Shown: in pieces, positions 1-7,557 of the stretch
Layout: every line of letters begins with the position of its first letter
How positions within the stretch are numbered: position 1 is the stretch's first letter
Source of the DNA: Acidobacteriota bacterium
Lineage (GTDB): Bacteria > Acidobacteriota > Thermoanaerobaculia > Multivoradales > Multivoraceae
Reading direction: 5' to 3'
Assembly: GCA_026707545.1 (NCBI GenBank)
Contig: JAPOWR010000002.1
Span: forward strand, 434,001-498,000
DNA length: 64,000 nucleotides
Notes under the pieces: model-generated
The model's database searches: none
What the model was told of the DNA's origin: nothing
The model's input: the letters and a program-made list of their open reading frames with translations, nothing else
Program-made: the position numbers and the translations under genes

Positions 1-1012
1 TTGTCGTGAAGACATCGACCAGGGGTACCAGACAGAGAACGCGAAGTAGCGGCACCGTGTCGTCCCACCCGGGCCCGAGAACCACCTGGACTGCCTTCTC
101 GGCGTTGAAGAACAGGAAGTAGGCCGAGACGACGATTCCGGCGAGGAAGACCAGCGTGCCGAGCCGCAGGGTCTCCGCGAACTCTGCAGCCTTCTCGCGG
201 AACTCGACCAGGGCTGGCAACAGCGGCCTTGGGGTCACGGTCAGGGCGACCAGGAAGGCGAAGTAGTAGGCCTGACCGTAGTAGCCGACGAAGGTGGTGG
301 TCGAGAAGATCTCGATGATGTAGATGTCGATGCGGTTGAAGACCTGGGCCGCGGCCCAGACGACGAACAGGTAGCGGCTGGCGCGGAGCAGGCCTCGGAG
401 TCGCTGCCAGTCGACGTCTAGCTTGACCCGGCCTCGCGCTCGCCACAGCAGCAGAACGGCGAAGAGTGCCGATGCCAGCAACTCGCCGGCCACGAAAGAC
501 CAGACTCCGGCGCCGAGGTGGGCCAGGCCGACCGCGATCAGGCCGTACACGAGGCTGCGCAGGATTTCGAAGCCGGCGATTTCGCGGATTCGGAGCCGCC
601 GTTCGAAGAAGGTCCGGTAGACCATGATCGCGGCATCGATGACGATCCACACGGCCAGACCGCGCAGGACATTCGGCAGGTCCGGATTGAGGTAGGAGAA
701 GACGCCGGCGAATGCGACCAGGGCCAGGGACATGGCGGCGCCTACACTCAGGCTCCAGGCGAGCACTGTGCCGTAGGACTCGCGCGGATCGCGCATGAGG
801 TGGTGGGTCAGGCCGAGGTCGCGGATGGCGGAGGCCATCACCACGAATTGCAGCGCGAGGTCGAAGAGTCCGTGAACGTCCGGGAGAATCAGCCGGGCCA
901 GGATGGCGCGTGCGGCGAACGCGAGCAGCAGGCGCAGCAGCATCGAGCCGTAGGCGCTGACCGACGAGTGCAGCAGCCGCTGCTTCGCCTCGGGCTCGGC
1001 GGCGCCCGTCAC
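1..1012 (-). CDS. Polysaccharide flippase-like membrane protein (3' end beyond window)
   Basis: The reading frame starts at a GTG (1010-1012) and stays open to the left edge, so about 337 residues are visible and the C-terminus is missing. The translation is a chain of hydrophobic segments separated by short basic loops, with an amphipathic start (EAKQRLLHSSVSAYGSMLLR) as in Wzx/RfbX-type oligosaccharide transporters, which move lipid-linked sugar units across the inner membrane. The ending LGPGWDDTVPLLRVLCLVPL resembles the conserved region after the middle helices of these flippases. It is preceded on the same strand by HicAB, a glycosyltransferase and a sulfatase-fold protein, which fits a surface-polysaccharide locus. 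Family call is from hydropathy and general similarity; substrate unknown. Confidence 0.72.
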   Translation of the reverse strand, partial: MTGAAEPEAKQRLLHSSVSAYGSMLLRLLLAFAARAILARLILPDVHGLFDLALQFVVMASAIRDLGLTHHLMRDPRESYGTVLAWSLSVGAAMSLALVAFAGVFSYLNPDLPNVLRGLAVWIVIDAAIMVYRTFFERRLRIREIAGFEILRSLVYGLIAVGLAHLGAGVWSFVAGELLASALFAVLLLWRARGRVKLDVDWQRLRGLLRASRYLFVVWAAAQVFNRIDIYIIEIFSTTTFVGYYGQAYYFAFLVALTVTPRPLLPALVEFREKAAEFAETLRLGTLVFLAGIVVSAYFLFFNAEKAVQVVLGPGWDDTVPLLRVLCLVPLVDVFTT

Positions 1013-1043
1013 GACCCGGCGCCGACGTGCGGCGGCGCTTCGG

Positions 1044-1445
1044 TCACGTCCCCTCGATCTCGTGGCGTGCCGCGCTGGCCAAGAACGCCGACCGGGTCAT
1101 CCGGCGCTCCCTGGCTTCGTCGTCGATCGCCTCGAGCAGACCGCGGTCGAGGGATATGTTGACCCGCCGCGAAGATCCGCGGTCCAGCAAGAGTGGAATC
1201 AGAACGAAGTCCGCCCCCTGACGCCAGTCGGCGAGTTCCGCGTCGGCCTTGATCGCGTCGATCGACCTTGGGGGCGGAATCCGGGCGCCGTCCGCTACGA
1301 GACCCTCGACGTGAAAGGCGAGGGCTTCGCAACCGTGCCGCACGGCCTCGTCGACCGTGTCGCCGACGGAGACGCAGCCGGGAAAGTCGGGAAAGCTCAC
1401 GCCGTAACCGGCGCCGTCCCGGTGGATGAAGGACACGTAGCGCAT
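1044..1445 (-). CDS. hicB: HicB-family antitoxin
   Basis: 133 residues beginning at ATG 1445. Residues 1-70 show the HicB fold signature (YVSFIHRDGAGYGVSFPDFPG, then a DEAVRHGCEAL helix), a partial RNase-H-like domain that blocks HicA. The C-terminal 45 residues (RRVNISLDRGLLEAIDDEA) form a ribbon-helix-helix DNA-binding region. Such antitoxins bind their cognate HicA and repress their own operon. The gene follows hicA by 14 bp, the usual toxin-first order, and a palindrome lies upstream of hicA. The downstream flippase GTG is 31 bp beyond the stop. Confidence 0.9.
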   Translation of the reverse strand: MRYVSFIHRDGAGYGVSFPDFPGCVSVGDTVDEAVRHGCEALAFHVEGLVADGARIPPPRSIDAIKADAELADWRQGADFVLIPLLLDRGSSRRVNISLDRGLLEAIDDEARERRMTRSAFLASAARHEIEGT

Positions 1446-1459
1446 TTGTTTCCTCCTGC

Positions 1460-1651
1460 TCAAGCTCTCCAGCCAGCCTGCCTGTAGATGGACGCGGCCG
1501 TTCCGCGCGGTAGGTCCTTCTTCGGGTGCGGCACGGTCACTCGTCCGGGCTTGGTGGGGTGGCTGAACTGCCGGTGGCTGCCCTTGGTGGCCACATGCAC
1601 CCAGCCGTCCTGCTGGAGCATACGGATGAGCCGCCCGCTGTTTCGTTCCAC
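1460..1651 (-). CDS. hicA: HicA-family mRNA interferase toxin
   Basis: 63 residues if translation starts at GTG 1651, which gives the normal HicA length and N-terminus (ERNSGRLIRMLQQDGW). The frame is open upstream to a TTG at 1684 with another GTG at 1675, but those starts would lie inside the operator-like palindrome. The double-stranded-RNA-binding-like fold is recognisable by KGSHRQFSHP, containing the conserved catalytic histidine, and HPKKDLPRGTAASIYRQAGW. HicA cleaves mRNA and is neutralised by HicB, encoded 14 bp downstream. No clear Shine-Dalgarno sequence precedes the chosen start. Confidence 0.88.
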   Translation of the reverse strand: MERNSGRLIRMLQQDGWVHVATKGSHRQFSHPTKPGRVTVPHPKKDLPRGTAASIYRQAGWRA

Positions 1652-1664
1652 GACCGATGCCAAG

Positions 1665-1684
1665 TTGTGTATCACTATACACAA
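1665..1684. promoter_or_regulatory. Inverted repeat, probable HicB operator
   Basis: TTGTGTAT and ATACACAA are perfect 8-bp arms around a 4-bp spacer, lying 14-33 bp upstream of the chosen hicA start. An AT-rich palindrome in GC-rich DNA at this position suits binding by the ribbon-helix-helix domain of HicB and autorepression. Binding is inferred. Confidence 0.6.
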
Positions 1685-1733
1685 CGATGCGCTTGATCCC
1701 CGGTTCAGGTTGCGGCCGGTCGCTGTCAGGGCG

Positions 1734-2639
1734 CTAGAACGCGAGCGTACGGTAGCGCAGGCAGCCCCGGAGCCGTCCCAGCCGCCAGCCGGCGAGCCAG
1801 ATCCACCTGCCCCGGGCCGATCTGGACAGGAGTTGCGGACTCCGCAGCAGCAGCGACCCGAGTCGCAACAGGCCCGGCAACGCTCGGAGCCGCGGCATGC
1901 CGCGCGACCCGTACCGCGTGTAGATGTAGACGTTGTACCGCCCGTAGCGCGTCGCCTGGCGGAAGGCGTCCGCGAGGGTGGCCGGGAACCGCACGTGGAC
2001 GACCGCCCCGGGAGCGAAGACGAGGCGGTGGCCGGCGAGTTGCAGGCGCCAGCACAGATCGGTGTCCTCCAGCGCGACGTAGTCCTCGTCGAAACCGCCG
2101 AGCTCTTCGAAGACGTGACGCCGCACGCCCAGTCCGCAACCCCCGGCGTGATCGAGGAAGGGCGGGTTCGTGTAGCTGCACAGGCCGTACTGCTGCGCCG
2201 GATCGCCGTGCAGCCGTCGCGCCTGTTCGCCGTTCAGACGCTCGATCTCGTGGCGGCTAGCCGCGGCTTCGTGGCGCTCCAGCTCGGGCACGAGGCCGTC
2301 GATCCAGCCCTCGGCCACTTCGTCGTCCGCGTCGCAGAACAGGATCACGTCGCCGGTTGCGGCCGCGGCCGCAACGTTCCTGGCGTACGCCGGCCCCTTG
2401 CGCTCGGCGGCGGGCAGGACGCGCAGGCCGGGCAGCCGGTCGCGCCAGGACGCGGCGAGTTCGACCGAACCGTCGGTCGACCCGTTGTCCGCGACCAGCA
2501 CCTCGATCTCGCCCCGCCAGGTCTGCCGGCGGAGCGCTTCGAGCTGCGCGTCCAGGGTCTCGGCGGCGTTCAGGCAGGGGATGATGACGCTGACGCGCTC
2601 GATCGTGAACGGCCGAGGCCCTGCCTCGTCCTCGGTCAC
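1734..2639 (-). CDS. Family 2 glycosyltransferase
   Basis: 301 residues from a GTG that overlaps the stop of the upstream sulfatase-like gene (GTGA at 2636-2639), so the two are translationally coupled. The GT-A fold is clear: VSVIIPCLNAAETLDAQLEAL near the N-terminus, EVLVADNGSTDGS, the metal-binding DADD at about residue 95, and an ED dyad (VALEDTDLCWRLQLAG) near residue 200. These enzymes transfer a sugar from a nucleotide donor to a growing glycan at the inner face of the membrane. There is a basic, weakly hydrophobic C-terminal tail but no obvious transmembrane helix. Donor and acceptor cannot be told. Longer in-frame starts exist but lie inside the upstream gene. Confidence 0.87.
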   Translation of the reverse strand: MTEDEAGPRPFTIERVSVIIPCLNAAETLDAQLEALRRQTWRGEIEVLVADNGSTDGSVELAASWRDRLPGLRVLPAAERKGPAYARNVAAAAATGDVILFCDADDEVAEGWIDGLVPELERHEAAASRHEIERLNGEQARRLHGDPAQQYGLCSYTNPPFLDHAGGCGLGVRRHVFEELGGFDEDYVALEDTDLCWRLQLAGHRLVFAPGAVVHVRFPATLADAFRQATRYGRYNVYIYTRYGSRGMPRLRALPGLLRLGSLLLRSPQLLSRSARGRWIWLAGWRLGRLRGCLRYRTLAF

Positions 2640-4084
2640 TCCAGGTAGCCCATCGCCTCGAGCGCCTTGCGCGCGGCCTCGGTGTGCGGCGTGACGTTCT
2701 GCGGCGAATCGCGGATCCATCTGCTCAGGCGTCGACCGAGCCGGTCCATGACATCCGGAAACTCGGAGGCCACGTCCTTGAGTTGCAGCGGGTCGGACGG
2801 CAGGTGGTAGAGCTCGATCGTCGGCTTCTCACGGTCCCGGTTCGGCGGACGCAGGACGAGTTGCCACTCGCCGTCCTGGATGCTCCGCAGGTGACGCTGG
2901 TAGGCCCCGGCATCGGCGTAGGCGATCGGATCCGAATCGGCGCCGGTCTCGGCTTCGTCGGCCTGGAGCTGTCCCCGCAGCAGAGGTGCCCAGCTGCGGC
3001 CCTCGAAGCCCTCGGGCATCGGTTCTCCCAGCAGCTCGACCAGAGTGGGGAAGAGGCCGATCAACTCGACCGGCTGCTCGACGCGTGCGCCCGTGTCGAC
3101 CCAGGGCTCGCCGACGAGGACCAGCGGCACGTGGACGCTGCTGTTGTAGGGCACGGGACCGTGTTCGAAAGGCACCCCGTGCTCGTTCAGTTCCTCGCCG
3201 TGATCGGCGGTCACCACGAACAGGCTCCCGTCCTCCATGCCGAATTCCCCGATCTGGTCCAGGATGGCGCCGATCGCGCGATCCGTGACCCACACATTCG
3301 CGTCGTACTGGGCGACGTAGTAGCGGAGTTCCCGGTGGTCGCCGAGCGCGCGTCCCTCCGCACCCGTCAAGTCAACGATTTCGTCGCCGACATAGTGCTC
3401 ATCGTCCAGAAACGGATTCCGGGTTCCGGGCTGGAGCAGGTAGGGGACGTGCGGGTCGGTGTAGTGCAGCCAGACGAACAGCCGCTCCTCGGATACCAGT
3501 GAGGCCAGCAGGGGCCGGGCGAGTTCGTTCACGCGGTCGGCCCACACGTGACGCCGGAACGCCATCGGTCGCTGCTCGACCGGAAGTTCGTCGACGGCGT
3601 CCAGGGTCGCCTGATCTACCCAGGTCTGCTCGTAGCGGTCGAAGCCGCGGCCCCAGCCGAGTTCCCGGCTCAGCACCGGGTTGGAGATCACGGCCGCCGT
3701 CGTGAAGCCGCGTTCCTGGAACCAGGCCGGCAACGCGACGTAGTCGTCGGGGATCGTCTGCGCGGCCGTGTTGATCAGTCCGGTCGTGTGCGGGTAGAGG
3801 CTAGTGAACATCGACGCGAAGGATGGTCCGGTCTTCGGCCACTGGACGATCGCCCGCTCGAAGACGACTCCCCGCTCGACCCATTCGTCGAGCCGCGGAC
3901 TCGTGTCCCGGGGATAGCCATGCCAGCCCAGGTGATCGGCGCGCAGCGTATCGACCGTGATCAGGAAGACGCGTCGCGGTGCCTCGGCCGCCGGCTCGAG
4001 CGCCGGCTCAGGACCGGTGCCGCAGGCCAGGGCGAGCGCTGCAAGTGGTAGGAGGGCCAGCGCTTGCTGGCGGCAACATCGCAT
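2636..4084 (-). CDS. Sulfatase-fold lipoprotein lacking the formylglycine cysteine
   Basis: 482 residues. The N-terminus is a lipoprotein signal with lipobox ALAC at Cys21. The alkaline-phosphatase/sulfatase superfamily is shown by FLITVDTLRADHLGWHGY with metal-binding aspartates at 45 and 50, the downstream VTADHGEELNEHG metal site, and LYPHTTG. In true sulfatases the Cx(P)xR motif is converted to formylglycine; here the aligned stretch is KTGPSFASM with Thr85 where the cysteine would be and no arginine. A threonine there is usual for phosphate-ester hydrolases and phosphotransferases of the superfamily, so phosphatase, phosphodiesterase or phosphoglycan transferase activity is more likely than sulfatase. 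It is coupled to the downstream glycosyltransferase by a 4-bp overlap, suggesting work on a surface glycan. Confidence 0.82.
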   Translation of the reverse strand: MRCCRQQALALLPLAALALACGTGPEPALEPAAEAPRRVFLITVDTLRADHLGWHGYPRDTSPRLDEWVERGVVFERAIVQWPKTGPSFASMFTSLYPHTTGLINTAAQTIPDDYVALPAWFQERGFTTAAVISNPVLSRELGWGRGFDRYEQTWVDQATLDAVDELPVEQRPMAFRRHVWADRVNELARPLLASLVSEERLFVWLHYTDPHVPYLLQPGTRNPFLDDEHYVGDEIVDLTGAEGRALGDHRELRYYVAQYDANVWVTDRAIGAILDQIGEFGMEDGSLFVVTADHGEELNEHGVPFEHGPVPYNSSVHVPLVLVGEPWVDTGARVEQPVELIGLFPTLVELLGEPMPEGFEGRSWAPLLRGQLQADEAETGADSDPIAYADAGAYQRHLRSIQDGEWQLVLRPPNRDREKPTIELYHLPSDPLQLKDVASEFPDVMDRLGRRLSRWIRDSPQNVTPHTEAARKALEAMGYLE

Positions 4085-4106
4085 GGCAATACTCGCGGGC
4101 CGTCCG

Positions 4107-6044
4107 TCAGTCCGCCGCGAGCACCTCCTTCACGGCCCGGTGAGCCTCGCGGATCGCCGCGTCCGTGTGGGGGCTCGCGGCGGCGTCGGCACCCGCGATG
4201 GCGACCCGGCCGAAGGGTTGCCTCGCCGTTACGACGGGCCGGTCGTCGCCCGCTTCGAAGGCCCACTCCGGCGGATCGAAGAGCGGGTTGTAGGTGTAGG
4301 TGTAGCCGTGCGGCCAGCGGTTCACCGTGATCGCCGCGATGTCGCGCTGGTCGTCGAAACCGCTTGGGCCGAGCATCCGGTTGAGCTGGTCCCGGATGTT
4401 GGCTTCCACCGTCTCGAACGTGGTGCGGAGAAGGTCCAGCCGGCCGGCTCGATGCTGCTCGCGCCGGGACAGGCCCGGCTCGCATGGATAGCGGTACATT
4501 GCGATCACAAGCGGTTCGTCCGGCGAGGTCGACGTCCGGTAGTCCCCGAGCGAAAGCTGCTCGGAGAGCCCCACCGAGGTGTGGTAGCCGCCTGGGGCCT
4601 CGATGTAGGAGACGCCGGCCTCGATGAAGGCGCGCCAGTTCCGCAGCAGCACGCTCGTGTACTGGAGCGGCGCCTTGACCGGCCAGGACAGGGCGTCCCG
4701 TTGGGCATCCGGCAGTTCGGGCACCAGATGGGGAACGATGTTGTGCCAGCAGGCGAGAATGACCCGTCCGGCCGTGACGGTGTGCCCCCGGTCGTTCCGG
4801 ACGTAGGTGACCCGGGCCGGGCCACCCTGCCCGGGCTCGACCCGAATCACGGTGGAGGACAGCCGGATCCGGGTGCGGTTTCCCGCCCGATCCAGCATCC
4901 CGTAGTCGAGCGGCGCCATGACCACGTCCTCCATGGTCGATCCCGGGACGCTGCCCGGAATGAGCCCGCGCACGAGGAGCCGGGCGATCGTGGCGTTTCC
5001 GTCCGGGAAGTAGACGTCGGGATCTCCCTCGTACGCCCGGGCCTGGTTCTCCCGGCCATGCTGGCCGCCCGGCTCGTCCGCCAGCAGATCCGGGGGCGTC
5101 TCCGGAATCTCCATGCCCGAGAAGCCGGGCAGGCCCTCCTCCCAGGCGTAGCGCGCCGGGTAGGCGTCGATTCCGGTGCAGTAGATGCTCTTGGGCCGGT
5201 AGTCGAAGAACCGGACCACCCCCGGATCGCACTTCGCGTGTTCGAGGAGGAAGTCCCTGTAGCTGATGGTGGCAAGGTACGCCTTCTTTTCGGCCGGCGA
5301 GAGGTCCGGTAGGTAGTCCGGCTGCTCCTCGCCGTGGAGCCGGATCAGATCGGCCCGGACCGCCTCCGACAGTGGCGTGTCGGCGAGAAACTCGGTGAAG
5401 GGGCGACTCCCGACACCGGCAACCAGCACGTCCGTGCCGAAGGTCTCGCGGTCGAAGAACATGCCCTGCTCAAGCCCCAGGTTCTCGTAAGTGTCCGCTA
5501 CCGAGGCGACGGACTCGTAGTAGCGCCCGCGGTCGATCCCGATCTCCTCGAGGAGGCCCCCCGCGACGTCCCCGTACTGGGAGGGCGCCTCGACGTACAG
5601 GGTGCCGCCGCTCATCAGGTAGGTCCGCCCGTCGAGCCGGAACTCGTTGCGCTTGGCATGGCCGCCGAAGTCGTCGTGGTTGTCGAGCAGCAGCACGCGG
5701 GCGTCCGGGCCCGCCTGCTTCGAGAAGTAGTGCGCGGCCGCCAGTCCCGAGATGCCGGCTCCCACGACCACCAGGTCATACGCTTCGCCGGTTTCGGTGG
5801 CCGTCCACTCCCGGCCCTCCTGGACCAGTTCGTGCGCGACTTCGAACGAGCCGGGATGGGAGCCGCGCATTCCCGTGCGCAGCGGCGGATAGGCCGCCGC
5901 GCCCTCGCGTTCGATCTCCCGCTGGAACGCGGGTACGTCCCGGCAGGCCAGGGCGGCGCCGGTCAGGGCGACGGGAATCCCCGAGAGAAAGTCGCGGCGG
6001 CTGATGCCGTCTCCGGACAGCCGCGCCTTCCGGGTTGGTGTCAT
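4107..6044 (-). CDS. Tat-exported FAD oxidoreductase, spermidine dehydrogenase-like
   Basis: 645 residues from ATG 6044; an in-frame ATG at 6065 is possible but leaves only 29 bp to the divergent gene. A twin-arginine signal (ISRRDFLSGIPVALTGAALAC) directs folded export. The FAD-binding Rossmann motif is VVVGAGISGLAAAHYF, followed by LLDNHDDFGGHAKRNEF, a stretch typical of the SpdH family of flavoprotein polyamine dehydrogenases. A C-terminal VAIAGADAAASPHTDAAIREA closes the FAD site. SpdH of Pseudomonas cleaves spermidine with FAD and heme; no CxxCH was seen here. It diverges from a flavin amine oxidase across 50 bp, so the two may share regulation. The exact amine substrate is inferred. Confidence 0.8.
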   Translation of the reverse strand: MTPTRKARLSGDGISRRDFLSGIPVALTGAALACRDVPAFQREIEREGAAAYPPLRTGMRGSHPGSFEVAHELVQEGREWTATETGEAYDLVVVGAGISGLAAAHYFSKQAGPDARVLLLDNHDDFGGHAKRNEFRLDGRTYLMSGGTLYVEAPSQYGDVAGGLLEEIGIDRGRYYESVASVADTYENLGLEQGMFFDRETFGTDVLVAGVGSRPFTEFLADTPLSEAVRADLIRLHGEEQPDYLPDLSPAEKKAYLATISYRDFLLEHAKCDPGVVRFFDYRPKSIYCTGIDAYPARYAWEEGLPGFSGMEIPETPPDLLADEPGGQHGRENQARAYEGDPDVYFPDGNATIARLLVRGLIPGSVPGSTMEDVVMAPLDYGMLDRAGNRTRIRLSSTVIRVEPGQGGPARVTYVRNDRGHTVTAGRVILACWHNIVPHLVPELPDAQRDALSWPVKAPLQYTSVLLRNWRAFIEAGVSYIEAPGGYHTSVGLSEQLSLGDYRTSTSPDEPLVIAMYRYPCEPGLSRREQHRAGRLDLLRTTFETVEANIRDQLNRMLGPSGFDDQRDIAAITVNRWPHGYTYTYNPLFDPPEWAFEAGDDRPVVTARQPFGRVAIAGADAAASPHTDAAIREAHRAVKEVLAAD

Positions 6045-6094
6045 TGCCTGGAGTCGAGTGTACATTCGGTTCCGCTAGAGTCTTCCGCGCGACC

Positions 6095-7531
6095 ATGACT
6101 CCAACCGTGGCGCCGAACTTGGCAAGCGCAACCGCCAGTCGCCGGCAGTTCGTCGTCGGGGTGTCATCACTGTTCGCGGGGAAGGCAGTCCTGGCAAGCG
6201 GCGCCGCGGCTTCCACGGGCCGCCGGTCTGCCGTTCGCGGACACGACGTCGATGTCGTGGTGGTCGGCGGCGGCTTCGCCGGGGTCGCCGCCGCGCGCGA
6301 TTCGATCAAGAACGGATACTCGACGGTGCTTCTCGAAGCGCGCGACCGGCTCGGCGGCCGCACCTGGACCGCCGACTTTGACGGCGACCAGGTCGAACTC
6401 GGGGGCACCTGGATTCACCACACCCAGCCGTTCGTCTGGGCCGAGAAGGAACGCTACGGACTGGAGATCGAGGAGACCCCCGGCGCGGTGGCGGATACCG
6501 GCTACCTGATCGCGGACGGCGAGCGCATCCGGCTGACGGAGGCCCGGTACGCCGAGACCTACGAGGCCTGGCGGCTGTACCACGCGGAGGCGCGATGGAT
6601 CGTTCCGCGGGCGTGGGACATCCTCCACAACCGCGACGCCGCGCTCGCCGCGGACCGGATCAGCGCGACGGACCACATCGAGCGGCTCGAGCTCTCGTCC
6701 CTCCAGCGGAGCTATCTGCGAGCCGTCATCGCGATCATGGCGAACGGGCAGCCGGAGACGATGTCCTACCTGGAACTGATGCGCTGGCACCTCGCCGGCG
6801 GCGGTTTCCTGCCGACGGTGGAAGACTCCGTCGCGCGCTTCAAACTGAAGCGCGGCACCCGGAGCCTGCTCCAGGCGATGGTTGACGACGCGGGACTCGA
6901 GGCAAGACTCGAGACGCCCGTCGAGTCCATCCGCGACCGCGGCGACGGGGCCGTGGTGGTAACCGGCGCAGGCGAAGAGATCCAGTGCCGAGCCGTCATC
7001 TGCTGCCTGCCGATGAACACGATCGCTGACGTCGCCTTCGACCCCCCGCTCGCCCCCGGGGTGGTCGAGGCGGGCCGGCAGCGCCACGCCGGGGCCGGCT
7101 TCAAGCTCCTGCTCAAGGCCGAAGGCGATGTCGGCAATGTCGCCACCTACGCGATCGGCGAGCCGATCGACTTCGTGATGACCTACAAGCAGGCCGCGAA
7201 CTACACGCTGCTGGTGGCGTTCGGCAAGGACCCCGACGACCTCGACGTGAACGACGGCGACGCGGTGCAGCGGGCGCTGCGGGCTCACGTCCCGCGCGCG
7301 GAGCTGATCGGCAGCATGAGCCACGACTGGAACGGCGACCCGTACTCGCGGGGCACCTGGGCCGTGTACCGGCCGGGCTGGGTGAGCCGCCACTACGACG
7401 AGTTCCAGCGAGATCGTGGCCGCATCCTGTTCGGCTCCGGCGACCACGGGGAAGGGTGGCGCGGCTTCATCGACGGCGCCATCGGCGGCGGCATCAGGGC
7501 GGCGCAGCGGGCGAAGAACCTCCTCGGCTGA
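6095..7531 (+). CDS. Flavin monoamine oxidase-like protein with Tat signal
   Basis: 478 residues starting at ATG 6095. The N-terminus carries a twin-arginine signal (TASRRQFVVGVSSLFAG). The FAD domain reads VVVVGGGFAGVAAARDSIKN, then LLEARDRLGGRTWTADFDG and VELGGTWIHHTQP, the standard order of the amine-oxidase superfamily (MAO, putrescine oxidase, L-amino-acid oxidase). The C-terminal GRILFGSGDHGEGWRGFIDGAIGGGIRAA is the conserved final FAD-contacting motif. It oxidises an amine to the imine, with hydrolysis to aldehyde and ammonia. Immediate neighbours are also FAD amine enzymes, supporting an amine-catabolism role. Substrate is not readable from sequence. Confidence 0.86.
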   Translation: MTPTVAPNLASATASRRQFVVGVSSLFAGKAVLASGAAASTGRRSAVRGHDVDVVVVGGGFAGVAAARDSIKNGYSTVLLEARDRLGGRTWTADFDGDQVELGGTWIHHTQPFVWAEKERYGLEIEETPGAVADTGYLIADGERIRLTEARYAETYEAWRLYHAEARWIVPRAWDILHNRDAALAADRISATDHIERLELSSLQRSYLRAVIAIMANGQPETMSYLELMRWHLAGGGFLPTVEDSVARFKLKRGTRSLLQAMVDDAGLEARLETPVESIRDRGDGAVVVTGAGEEIQCRAVICCLPMNTIADVAFDPPLAPGVVEAGRQRHAGAGFKLLLKAEGDVGNVATYAIGEPIDFVMTYKQAANYTLLVAFGKDPDDLDVNDGDAVQRALRAHVPRAELIGSMSHDWNGDPYSRGTWAVYRPGWVSRHYDEFQRDRGRILFGSGDHGEGWRGFIDGAIGGGIRAAQRAKNLLG

Positions 7532-7557
7532 GCATCCGGAACGAACCTCGAACGAAG

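Noticed and set aside
3957..5312. Long open frame on the + strand opposite the spermidine-dehydrogenase-like gene
   Set aside because: It is antisense to a well-conserved FAD enzyme, has no family motif, and reflects the codon bias of GC-rich DNA.
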